DNA from: Acidimicrobiales bacterium
Lineage (GTDB): Bacteria > Actinomycetota > Acidimicrobiia > Acidimicrobiales > SZUA-35
NCBI GenBank assembly: GCA_020630195.1
Contig: JAHDBV010000011.1
Coordinates: 1 to 54,559 of the forward strand
Direction of reading: 5' to 3'
DNA length: 54,559 nucleotides
Below, in pieces: positions 32,954 to 39,793 of this stretch. The stretch's first letter is position 1; every line of letters starts with the position of its first letter. Both the position numbers and the translations under genes were made by a program. Under the pieces are notes generated by a model, which searched no databases, was not told the origin of the DNA, and saw only the letters and a list, made by a program, of their open reading frames with translations.

Positions 32954-34282
32954 TCAGGCGGCCGCCGAGACCTGCGCCTGCTTCGGCGCTCGCAACGTCA
33001 GCGTCCACATGGCCACGAGAGCGGCGGCAGCGGCGACGTCGACGCCGCCACCGGCGGAGACCCAGACCTTCACGAGCGCCGACATCACGGCGGCCACGGC
33101 CACCATCGAGGTGATCCCACCGTGCCACGGCTGCTTCGGGGCGAGCAGTGCGGCCTGTTCGGTCTTCACGACGAGCTTGACGATGCCGGCGAGCACAACA
33201 ACCGAGGCGGCGAGCATGGGGACCTTGGTGACCCAGTAGCCGGTGCTGCCCGGGGCGACCTCGGGCACCAGGCCGGTCGCCTCGGCGATGGCCATCACGA
33301 TGACGGCGGCGGTCATGTGCCAGAGGTAGACCGACATGGCGACGCCGTTGGCGGCGATCACGGCCGTCCAGGCGGTGCGGTTGCGCTCGAGGAACGCCGT
33401 CACCCGGGGAGCGAGGGCGGCGGCGGCGAAGCTCGTGGCCGTGCCGTAGGCGATGAGGGCCAGCGTCGGCGGATGGGTCGGCGAGAGCCCGACGACTCCG
33501 TCGAAGTGGACCATCGTGACGGCGTAGGGGCCGAAGGTGACGAGGGCGACGGCAGCGGCACCGGCGGCGACGGCGAGGCCGAACAGTCGGCGGGGCGAGG
33601 GCAGGTACCCGAGGTACCAGGCGAAGCCGGCGACCTGGAAGCCGAGCCAGCCGATGATCCAGTTGATGTGGGGGAGGAGCGGCACACCGGCGAGGTTCAG
33701 GGCTTCGGCCGTGGCGAACACGCCGAGCAGGGCGGCGGCGACCTTCTTCGGCGAACGCTGGAAGGCCGGGAAGAGGAAGGGGGCGGCGACGAGGTCGATC
33801 ACGTAGTTCGAGAGGAACCACAGCGGGATGGCGGCGGCACCGAAGCCGGCGAGGGCGAGGCCGCCGACCCCGGCGAGTGTGGCGACCACGATCGCGACGA
33901 CCCACGTGGCCGCCAGCACGACCGCCGGGGCGAGCATGCGGCGGAGCCGGGCGGCGATCCAGTCCTGCGGGCGACCCTCGAACGAGACGAGCGAGGCGGC
34001 CGAGGCGAACCCGCCGACGAAGAAGAACAGCGGCATCACCTGCAGCAGCCACGACATCCAGGAGAGGCCGGGACGGAACTCGAGCACGTTGCCGGTGATG
34101 AGCTCGCCGTCGTCGGACACGACGACCATGGCGAGCCAGTGGCCGAACGCCACGGCCAGCATGGCGAGAGCCCGGTAGGCGTCGACGGCCCGGTTGCGGC
34201 CCGAGCCGGTCTTGGCGGCGAGGTCCCGGGCGTCGAGGGAGGCCGGCGCCGAGGTGGTGGGGGAGGTGGTGGTCGTGGTCAT
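32954..34282 (-). CDS. Acyltransferase 3 family membrane protein
   Basis: Polytopic protein of 442 residues with about ten helices. The N-terminal AVDAYRALAMLAVAFGHWLA carries the Arg and His typical of acyltransferase 3 (OafA/NodX-like) enzymes, followed by LQVMPLFFFVGGFASAASLVSF and RLRRMLAPAVVLAATWVVA, also family-typical. Such proteins acylate sugars or polysaccharides from the membrane. The target is unknown. The start is uncertain: ATG at 34282 (with GGAGG only 1 nt upstream) or ATG at 34300. The Thr/Ser-rich N-terminus is disordered. Divergent from the sensor kinase operon and sharing its promoter gap. Confidence 0.85.
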   Translation of the reverse strand: MTTTTTSPTTSAPASLDARDLAAKTGSGRNRAVDAYRALAMLAVAFGHWLAMVVVSDDGELITGNVLEFRPGLSWMSWLLQVMPLFFFVGGFASAASLVSFEGRPQDWIAARLRRMLAPAVVLAATWVVAIVVATLAGVGGLALAGFGAAAIPLWFLSNYVIDLVAAPFLFPAFQRSPKKVAAALLGVFATAEALNLAGVPLLPHINWIIGWLGFQVAGFAWYLGYLPSPRRLFGLAVAAGAAAVALVTFGPYAVTMVHFDGVVGLSPTHPPTLALIAYGTATSFAAAALAPRVTAFLERNRTAWTAVIAANGVAMSVYLWHMTAAVIVMAIAEATGLVPEVAPGSTGYWVTKVPMLAASVVVLAGIVKLVVKTEQAALLAPKQPWHGGITSMVAVAAVMSALVKVWVSAGGGVDVAAAAALVAMWTLTLRAPKQAQVSAAA

Positions 34283-34321
34283 GCCTCCATTCACCGTCAT
34301 TCCGGGCGTTTCGGGAATCCG

Positions 34322-34355
34322 GGGCGGCCCCCATCCACGCGTGGGGGATCCCCCA
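34322..34355. promoter_or_regulatory. Composite motif with 14-bp palindrome upstream of the kinase operon
   Basis: GGGCGGCCCCCA (34322-34333) is followed after 9 nt by the perfect palindrome TGGGGGATCCCCCA (34342-34355). The same 12-base block plus a G5 run recurs upstream of the gene at 36691. A binding site for the adjacent response regulator is possible. Confidence 0.45.
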
Positions 34356-34418
34356 TTTCGGCCCGGAAGACCGGTCGAATCGGTGTCGAACTGCCAGGAT
34401 CGAGCCGATGGAGTACCG

Positions 34419-35555
34419 ATGACCGCTCCGGCCAGGACCACGACCGCACCCGGCGCCACGCCGCTGCTGCGCGTCGTCGCGACCGGCCTGGGCGTGTTCC
34501 GCATCACCATGTGGGCCTGGGCGACGACCCTCGTGATCGTCGAACGGGACGCCCTGATCCGCTCGACACCGGCCTGGTCGCTGTTGGCCGCTGCCGGGAT
34601 GCTCTCGTTCTGGCTGCTCTGGGCGGCCCGCCGGAGGATCGCGGCCGCCCTCGCCCCCGCCGCCGTGGTCGCCGAGCTGCTGGTCGGGGGCCTGATCCTC
34701 GCCGCTGATCCCAACGTGATGGAGCGCGACACCATCCACACCTTCGGCTCGGCGTGGCCCGTCACCGGCACCCTCGCCGCCGGGTTGGTCCGTGGGCCCG
34801 CCGCCGGTGGCCTCGCCGGGTTGTGGCTCACGATCGCCCGGGCCGTCGGTGCCGGTGTCGATCCCAGTGTCGTGGGGTTCCTCTCGGCGCTCGCCTCCGG
34901 CTCGCTGTTCGTGCTCACCGGCATCGCGGGCGGCTGGATGTTCCGTCGCCTCCAGGAATCCGAGGACGCCATCGCCGAGGCGAAGGTGCGTGAGTCGCTC
35001 GCCCGCGAGCTGCACGACGGGGTGCTCCAGACCCTCGCCGTGATCCAGCGACGCTCCGGCGACCCCGAGCTCGTCGGGCTCGCTCGAGATCAGGAGAAGG
35101 ACCTGCGGGCGCTCGTCGGGCTCACCGGCGCCGCCGCAACGGATCAGAGCCCCTCGGAGATCCTCAAGCGGCATGCCGATCGTGCCGCGATGCGGTGGGA
35201 TGTCGATCTCCAGTGGGCGGTCGTCGTGCCACCCGAGCTGAGTGCCGAGTCCGCCGAGCTCGTCGGCGGTGCGCTCGGCGAGATCGTGAACAACGCCGGC
35301 AAGCACGGGGGCGCGAGCCGGGCCACCGTGTTCGTCGACGAGTCGGACACGGGCATCCAGATCGAGGTCGCCGATGATGGCGCCGGCTTCGATCCGGCGG
35401 CCACCACCGAACGGGGTCTCACCCGCTCGGTCCGCCGACCGGTCGCCGAGGCCGGTGGCACCGTGTCGATCGACTCGACCCCCGGCCGGGGTACGACGGT
35501 CGTGTTGACCGTGCCCTCGACCACGTCCGACCCCGTCCCCGGAGGCCCGTCATGA
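34419..35555 (+). CDS. Sensor histidine kinase, HisKA_3/NarL-partner type
   Basis: Membrane sensor of 378 residues. The N-terminal half has five to six hydrophobic segments (FRITMWAWATTLVIV, WSLLAAAGMLSFWLLWAA, ALAPAAVVAELLVGGLILAA, SVVGFLSALASGSLFVLTGIAGGW). A HisKA_3 dimerisation helix follows with the phosphoacceptor in ARELHDGVLQ (H199), then a HATPase domain with GEIVNNAGKHGG (N-box), VADDGAGFDP (G1) and TPGRGTTVVL (G2). No extracellular sensor domain is evident, so a membrane-embedded signal as in DesK-like kinases is likely. The start is the ATG 5 nt after GGAG. It overlaps the response regulator gene by ATGA. Confidence 0.92.
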   Translation: MTAPARTTTAPGATPLLRVVATGLGVFRITMWAWATTLVIVERDALIRSTPAWSLLAAAGMLSFWLLWAARRRIAAALAPAAVVAELLVGGLILAADPNVMERDTIHTFGSAWPVTGTLAAGLVRGPAAGGLAGLWLTIARAVGAGVDPSVVGFLSALASGSLFVLTGIAGGWMFRRLQESEDAIAEAKVRESLARELHDGVLQTLAVIQRRSGDPELVGLARDQEKDLRALVGLTGAAATDQSPSEILKRHADRAAMRWDVDLQWAVVVPPELSAESAELVGGALGEIVNNAGKHGGASRATVFVDESDTGIQIEVADDGAGFDPAATTERGLTRSVRRPVAEAGGTVSIDSTPGRGTTVVLTVPSTTSDPVPGGPS

Positions 35556-36181
35556 ACGCAACGACCCCGATCCGTGTCGTCATCGCCGATGATCACCGCA
35601 TCTGGCGGTCGGGGATCCGAGCCGACCTCGGCGACGGGTTCGACGTCGTCGGAGAGGCCGAGGACGCCCCCGGCGCGATCGCGGCGATCGACGAGTTCGC
35701 ACCCGACGTCGTGCTCTGTGATCTCAACATGCCCGGTGGTGGCATCGCCGTCGCCGCATCCCGGGGTGAACAAGTTCCCATCGTGATGGTGACGGTGTCG
35801 GAAGCGGAGCGCGACGTGCTCGACGCCGTCTCGGCCGGTGCGTCCGGCTACCTCGTGAAGTCGGTCGGCGTCGACGAGCTCCGGGAGGCGGTGGCCAATG
35901 CTGCCGCTGGCCAAGCCGTCTTCACGCCCGGCCTCGCCGCGCTGGTGCTCGGGGAGTTCCGGCGGATGTCGTCGAAGGAGGCACCCGGCGCGGCCCTCAC
36001 CGACCGCGAACGCGAGGTGCTCGGACTCGTGGCCCGCGGCTCGACGTACAAGGTCATCGGCGAGCAGCTCTACATCTCGCCCAAGACGGTCGAGAACCAC
36101 GTCCGCAAGATCCTCGACAAGCTGCATCTCTCCCGCCGGGACGAGCTGATCCGCTACGCCGCCGACCACGGCCTGACGTAG
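35552..36181 (+). CDS. NarL/FixJ-family response regulator
   Basis: DNA-binding partner of the kinase, 209 residues. The receiver domain has RVVIADDHRIWRSGIRADL (acidic pair), the phosphoacceptor in VVLCDLNMPGG (D57), VTVSEAERDVLDAVSAGASGYLVKS (conserved Thr and Lys). A LuxR-type helix-turn-helix follows: LTDREREVLGLVARGSTYKVIGEQLYISPKTVENHVRKIL. Gene overlap (ATGA) with the kinase indicates a cognate pair. A likely autoregulatory site is the palindromic motif at 34322-34355. Confidence 0.94.
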   Translation: MNATTPIRVVIADDHRIWRSGIRADLGDGFDVVGEAEDAPGAIAAIDEFAPDVVLCDLNMPGGGIAVAASRGEQVPIVMVTVSEAERDVLDAVSAGASGYLVKSVGVDELREAVANAAAGQAVFTPGLAALVLGEFRRMSSKEAPGAALTDREREVLGLVARGSTYKVIGEQLYISPKTVENHVRKILDKLHLSRRDELIRYAADHGLT

Positions 36182-36213
36182 CCAGCGCGGAACACCGTTT
36201 GGTCCCCAGAGGC

Positions 36214-36570
36214 TCAGCGGTCGACGGAGACCAGCCCCCACTCGACGAGCGCGTCCTCCCAGAGCACGTCGCGGTGTGCCTCGAAGTAGGACCGGAGTGT
36301 CGATCGAATGCGGTCGCTGTCCAGCGATTCGTCGGAAGCGATCGAGTCGATGAGCTCTCGTGAGTCACCGGCTGGCATCGGCACGACATCGGCCGCCGTC
36401 GGTGTGCAACACCCGTAGCCATCGAACGAGATCCGGACGAGGATCAAGGAGCCGCCGCTGTCGACGTCGAAATCGGCGAACGCGACGTCGCCAAGCGCCA
36501 GTGAATAGGCGCACGGTCGAGTCTCGCCAGACCATCGGTTCCGGCTGATGGCGAAGTCGTCCGCGTACAC
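36214..36570 (-). CDS. Small hypothetical cytoplasmic protein
   Basis: Unrecognised protein of 118 residues beginning with a GTG (MYADDFAISRNRWSGETRPCAY). It continues VAFADFDVDSGGSLILVRISF, the cysteine pair GYGCCTPT, and an acidic C-terminal helix (LRSYFEAHRDVLWEDALVEWG). There is no signal peptide or membrane helix. The start is chosen because a minus-strand TACGCT ends 6 nt upstream; a longer frame reaches a GTG at 36681 but would run over the promoter region of the divergent gene. It converges on the response regulator gene with a 32-bp gap. No function can be assigned. Confidence 0.6.
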   Translation of the reverse strand: MYADDFAISRNRWSGETRPCAYSLALGDVAFADFDVDSGGSLILVRISFDGYGCCTPTAADVVPMPAGDSRELIDSIASDESLDSDRIRSTLRSYFEAHRDVLWEDALVEWGLVSVDR

Positions 36571-36576
36571 GGAGCG

Positions 36577-36582
36577 AGCGTA
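36577..36582 (-). promoter_or_regulatory. -10 element (TACGCT, minus strand)
   Basis: TACGCT on the minus strand ends 6 nt before the GTG at 36570; leaderless arrangement. Confidence 0.5.
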
Positions 36583-36619
36583 CGTTCCGGCCGCTGATCG
36601 CGGGTGGTAGCCAGTCCCT

Positions 36620-36652
36620 GGGCGGCCCCCACGCCGAAACAGGGGGTGATCC
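36620..36652. promoter_or_regulatory. Second copy of the GGGCGGCCCCCA...GGGGG motif
   Basis: GGGCGGCCCCCA (36620-36631) is identical to 34322-34333. After 10 nt comes GGGGGTGATCC (36642-36652), similar to the GGGGGATCC half of the palindrome at 34343. It lies between the divergent genes starting at 36570 and 36691. Confidence 0.45.
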
Positions 36653-36690
36653 GGATATCGCCCGATCGGTGGCTCCTTCACCGTGGAAGC

Positions 36691-38073
36691 ATGACCACCC
36701 CGATCCAGCCTCCCCGCCCACCCGAGGCGCCATCGGCGCCCACCGCACCCTCGTCGGCCCAGGCCGCACCACCGCCGCCGGGCACGGCGACGCCGCCGCC
36801 ACCGACGGCGCCGATCTCACCGCCATGGGGTCGGCGCGTCTGGCGTCGCCTCCGCTCCATCCCGTCCGAGGCCTGGCTGTCAGCCGCCGGGATCGGCCTC
36901 CTGTTGGCCGCCGCCGGCACCTTTCTCGCCACTCGCTGGGCCGAGATGACCATCGATGCGAAGCTCGTCGTCCTCGTGCTGGCCACGCTGGCCGCCGCAG
37001 CGGTGGCTCGCCGCGTGCAGGATCGGCTGCCGCTCACGGCGGAGGCGCTCGTGCATCTGGCCTGGGGGCTCCTCGTCGTCGATGTCGCCGCGGCCGCAGT
37101 GCGGAGCGGCACCACCACCTCGACCGCCACGGCCCTCGCCGCGGGCGCGGCGGCGATCGGGGCGATCGGACTGCTGCAGCGATCGAGCTGGCTCGCTCCG
37201 GTCGTCATGGCCGGCGCCGTCCCCACGACGTTGCTGGCCACCGGCACATCCGTCGGGGCGGCTTGGTCGGATGTCGGCTGGGTCGGGCTGGGCCTCGCGG
37301 TCCTCGCCTGGCTCGGCCTCGAGCTGGCGGCGGGAGGCTCGGCGGTCCGCATCGAGCAGACACAGCGCCGGCTCGGCTCGCTCCCGACACTCACCGCGGC
37401 CGGCGGCGTCGTCGGACTGCTCGGTGGCACCTTCGTGGCGGGCGTTGCGACGACCGCCGGCCTGCTCGCCACCCCCGACCCGGTGGCCGCCGTGGCCGTG
37501 GCGGTCGGCGGACTGTTGCTCGCCGCCTCGTCGGTCCGGCGGGCCCGGTCGCTCGGCACGGTCGCCGGTGTGGGCCTCGCGGTGCTCGGCCAGTGGTGGT
37601 GGGCGCTGCTCGTCGGGATCGACGCCGTCGACGCCTGGCTCGCCCCGACCGCCATCGCGGCCCTGGTCTGGATGACGTTCCGCCTCCAGCGTGATCCTGA
37701 TCGGGAGCTCGACACGTCCGACCGCACCGTGTGGGCACTGGCCTCGATCGGAGCGGTCGCCGGCTCGCTGCTCGAGCGGGCCGACGGCCAGCCGATCGGC
37801 CACGTCGTCGCCGGCGTCTCGATCGCGGTCGGCCTGGTGCTCGTCGGCGGTCTGCTGCGCCTCGGTGCGCCGCTCTTCGTCGGGCTCACCACGCTGGCGC
37901 TGTTCCCGGTCATCGAGCTCGTGCTCGGTGAGATCACCATCGCGACCTGGATGTGGATGGGCCTGGCCGGACTGCTGCTCGCCGCCGGTGGTGCCGCGCT
38001 CGAACACCTGGGGACCAGCCCGACCGCCGCCGGCCGGGAGCTCCACCGCCGCTACCGCACCACGTTCCGGTGA
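36691..38073 (+). CDS. Proline-rich polytopic membrane protein (DUF2157/SCO7613-like)
   Basis: A 460-residue protein. The first 50 residues are Pro/Ala/Thr-rich (MTTPIQPPRPPEAPSAPTAP), followed by a short basic helix (RRVWRRLRSIPSEAWLSA) and about ten to twelve membrane segments, e.g. GIGLLLAAAGTFLATRWAEM, LVVLVLATLAAAAVARRV, VGLLGGTFVAGVATTAGLLA and MWMGLAGLLLAAGGAALEHLG. The GTFLATRW-type N-terminal helices and Ala/Leu-rich repeats recall DUF2157 or SCO7613 C-terminal-type proteins, whose functions are unknown. The ATG at 36691 is preferred. It lies downstream of a motif shared with the two-component operon, hinting at common control. Confidence 0.7.
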   Translation: MTTPIQPPRPPEAPSAPTAPSSAQAAPPPPGTATPPPPTAPISPPWGRRVWRRLRSIPSEAWLSAAGIGLLLAAAGTFLATRWAEMTIDAKLVVLVLATLAAAAVARRVQDRLPLTAEALVHLAWGLLVVDVAAAAVRSGTTTSTATALAAGAAAIGAIGLLQRSSWLAPVVMAGAVPTTLLATGTSVGAAWSDVGWVGLGLAVLAWLGLELAAGGSAVRIEQTQRRLGSLPTLTAAGGVVGLLGGTFVAGVATTAGLLATPDPVAAVAVAVGGLLLAASSVRRARSLGTVAGVGLAVLGQWWWALLVGIDAVDAWLAPTAIAALVWMTFRLQRDPDRELDTSDRTVWALASIGAVAGSLLERADGQPIGHVVAGVSIAVGLVLVGGLLRLGAPLFVGLTTLALFPVIELVLGEITIATWMWMGLAGLLLAAGGAALEHLGTSPTAAGRELHRRYRTTFR

Positions 38074-38094
38074 GGGCCGGGAACGGAGCCGGGG

Positions 38095-38100
38095 CACACT
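38095..38100 (+). promoter_or_regulatory. -10-like element (CACACT) before the 39-residue gene
   Basis: CACACT differs by one base from the TACACT used by thrS and pdxS. It ends 6 nt before the ATG at 38107, the usual leaderless spacing here. Confidence 0.35.
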
Positions 38101-38106
38101 TGCACC

Positions 38107-38226
38107 ATGGCCCGATGGTCCGAGCTCCCGGCACCCACCCGCCGGATCTTCGTGACCCTCCTCGTGGGATTCCTGTCGATGCCACTGATCATCATCGGGC
38201 TGTTGGCCATCGCCCAGAACGTGTGA
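38107..38226 (+). CDS. 39-residue single-span membrane peptide
   Basis: A short frame reading MARWSELPAPTRRIFVTLLV and continuing through GFLSMPLIIIGLLAIAQNV. A basic amphipathic N-terminus (about 1-13) is followed by one hydrophobic helix (about 14-36). It has its own -10-like sequence with the standard spacing and ends 7 bp before tgt. Codon third positions are G/C-rich like real genes here. No family is recognised. Small single-span peptides often tune membrane complexes; that is speculation for this case. Confidence 0.55.
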   Translation: MARWSELPAPTRRIFVTLLVGFLSMPLIIIGLLAIAQNV

Positions 38227-38233
38227 GCCCGCC

Positions 38234-39349
38234 ATGAAGTTGCGCTACGAACTCGACGCCACCGACGGCCGTGCCCGGGCCGGTCGCATGATCACCGGAC
38301 GAGGGGCGATCCCGACCCCGGTGTTCATGCCGGTGGGCACCCGGGCGGCGGTCAAGATGCTCGACACCACCGACCTCGAGCGTCTCGGCCCGCCCATCGT
38401 GCTCGGCAACACCTACCACCTCATGGAGCGGCCCGGCTCCGACCGGATCGCCGAGGCGGGCGGCCTGCATCGCTTCATGGGTTGGGACGGGCACCTGCTC
38501 ACCGACTCGGGCGGCTACCAGATCTTCTCGCTCAGCCCGAAGATCACCGAGGAGGGCGCCCGGTTCAAGTCGGTCTACGACGGTTCGATCGTCGACCTGA
38601 GCCCCGAGCGTTCGGTGAAGGTCCAGGAAGACCTCGGGGCCGACATCGCGATGGTGCTCGACGTGTGCCCGGCACTGCCCGGCACCACCGACGAGATCCG
38701 GCGGGCGCTCGAGATGACGGCCAGGTGGGCCGAGCGTTCCAAGGCGGCCCACACCCGGGCCGACCAGGCCCAGTTCGGCATCGTCCAGGGCGGCGTCGAT
38801 CCCGAGCTCCGCAGGCACTCGGCTCGTCAGATCACGAGCGTCGGCTTCGACGGCTACGCCGTGGGCGGACTGTCGGTGGGGGAGTCCCGCGCCGACATGA
38901 TCCCCGCACTCGATGCCGCCACCGGCGAGCTGCCGGCGGATCGCCCCCGCTACTTCATGGGCCTCGGTGATCCCGTCGGCCTGGTCGAAGCCGTCGCCCA
39001 CGGCATCGACATGTTCGACTGTGTGCTGCCCACCCGTCTGGCCCGCCACGGCACGGTGCTCACCTCCGAGGGGCGGGTGAACATGAACGCGGCCCGCTAT
39101 GCCGCCGACGACGGTCCGATCGATCCGAACTTCTCGACGCCGGCCACCGAGCGGTACAGCCGCTCCTACATCCGCCATCTGCTGAACACGAACGAGCAGA
39201 CCGGCGGTCGGATCCTCACCCTGCACAACCTGGCCTGGCTGGCGGACCTCACCCACCGCATGCGTCTGGCCATCGAGGCCGGCACGTTCCAGACCCTCCG
39301 CGCCGAGATCTGGGACGTCTGGGCGCCCGACGACGCCCGTCCCTTCTGA
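38234..39349 (+). CDS. tgt: tRNA-guanine transglycosylase lacking the zinc cysteines
   Basis: Exchanges guanine 34 of target tRNAs for preQ1 in queuosine synthesis. The 371-residue protein has TPVFMPVGTRAAVKML, GNTYHLMERPG, the active-site LLTDSGGYQIFSLS, GIVQGGVDPELRR, YAVGGLSVGE, and the nucleophile Asp in GIDMFDCVLPTRLARHG. The structural zinc site normally CxCxxC-(x)n-H is lost: the aligned positions are F300, T302 and T305 in DPNFSTPATERYSRSYIRHL, although the fourth-ligand His (H331 in LTLHNL) remains. Catalytic residues are intact, so activity is still plausible. queA is also in this window. The gene end is duplicated downstream. Confidence 0.92.
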   Translation: MKLRYELDATDGRARAGRMITGRGAIPTPVFMPVGTRAAVKMLDTTDLERLGPPIVLGNTYHLMERPGSDRIAEAGGLHRFMGWDGHLLTDSGGYQIFSLSPKITEEGARFKSVYDGSIVDLSPERSVKVQEDLGADIAMVLDVCPALPGTTDEIRRALEMTARWAERSKAAHTRADQAQFGIVQGGVDPELRRHSARQITSVGFDGYAVGGLSVGESRADMIPALDAATGELPADRPRYFMGLGDPVGLVEAVAHGIDMFDCVLPTRLARHGTVLTSEGRVNMNAARYAADDGPIDPNFSTPATERYSRSYIRHLLNTNEQTGGRILTLHNLAWLADLTHRMRLAIEAGTFQTLRAEIWDVWAPDDARPF

Positions 39350-39455
39350 GCCCGCGAGTTCGGGCGAAGCCCGAACTCGGCAAGTGAGCGAAGCGAACGG
39401 CGGCGCCCGACGACTCCCGTCCCTTCTGAGCGTCGCCAGTTCGTGCGAAGCGGAC
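39322..39455 (+). repeat. Partial tandem duplication of the tgt 3' end, including its stop codon
   Basis: Bases 39322-39351 recur at 39402-39431 with one mismatch and an 80-bp offset; both contain CCCTTCTGAGC with the TGA. The following stretch (AGTTCGGGCGAAGC at 39357 and AGTTCGTGCGAAGC at 39438) is also repeated, offset by 81. The second copy is not in a gene. Confidence 0.85.
39355..39379 (+). terminator. 11-bp perfect hairpin after tgt
   Basis: CGAGTTCGGGC (39355-39365) pairs with GCCCGAACTCG (39369-39379) around a GAA triloop, 5 nt after the tgt stop. This is the strongest stem per loop in the window; no U-run follows. Confidence 0.6.
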
Positions 39456-39486
39456 GGGGCTCAACCTGCGCGGGCATCGCTCGGGA

Positions 39487-39492
39487 TAGCGT
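39487..39492 (+). promoter_or_regulatory. -10 element (TAGCGT) of yajC-secDF
   Basis: TAGCGT lies 21 nt before the yajC GTG, leaving room for a short leader that contains the GGAGG ribosome-binding site at 39502-39506. Confidence 0.5.
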
Positions 39493-39513
39493 CGTCGGTT
39501 CGGAGGTGCCCCC

Positions 39514-39792
39514 GTGGAGAACTTGATCCTGCTCGCCGTCGTGCTCGTGATCTACGCGCTCGTCTTCATCCCCGGGATGCGTCGGCGTCGCGAGGCGCAG
39601 AACATGCGGGAACGTCTGGCCCCCGGTGACGAGGTGGTGCTCGACTCGGGCATCCACGGCTTCATCACCGAGGTCGAGGACACGATCGTCTGGGTCGAAG
39701 TGGCCGAAGGGACCGAGCTGAAGGTCCAGAAGTCGAACCTGTCGTTCATCGTGTCCGGTGACGGCGGCGACGACGCCGACGACGAGGACTGA
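39514..39792 (+). CDS. yajC: Preprotein translocase accessory subunit YajC
   Basis: Small membrane protein of the SecDF-YajC complex that assists protein export. The 92-residue protein has one N-terminal helix (LILLAVVLVIYALVFIP), a basic MRRRREAQNMRERLAPGDEVVLDSGIHGFI and the family pattern VWVEVAEGTELKVQKSNLSFIV, with an acidic C-terminus. The GTG start has GGAGG 7 nt upstream. It is followed by secD after 1 bp. Confidence 0.93.
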   Translation: MENLILLAVVLVIYALVFIPGMRRRREAQNMRERLAPGDEVVLDSGIHGFITEVEDTIVWVEVAEGTELKVQKSNLSFIVSGDGGDDADDED

Positions 39793-39793
39793 C

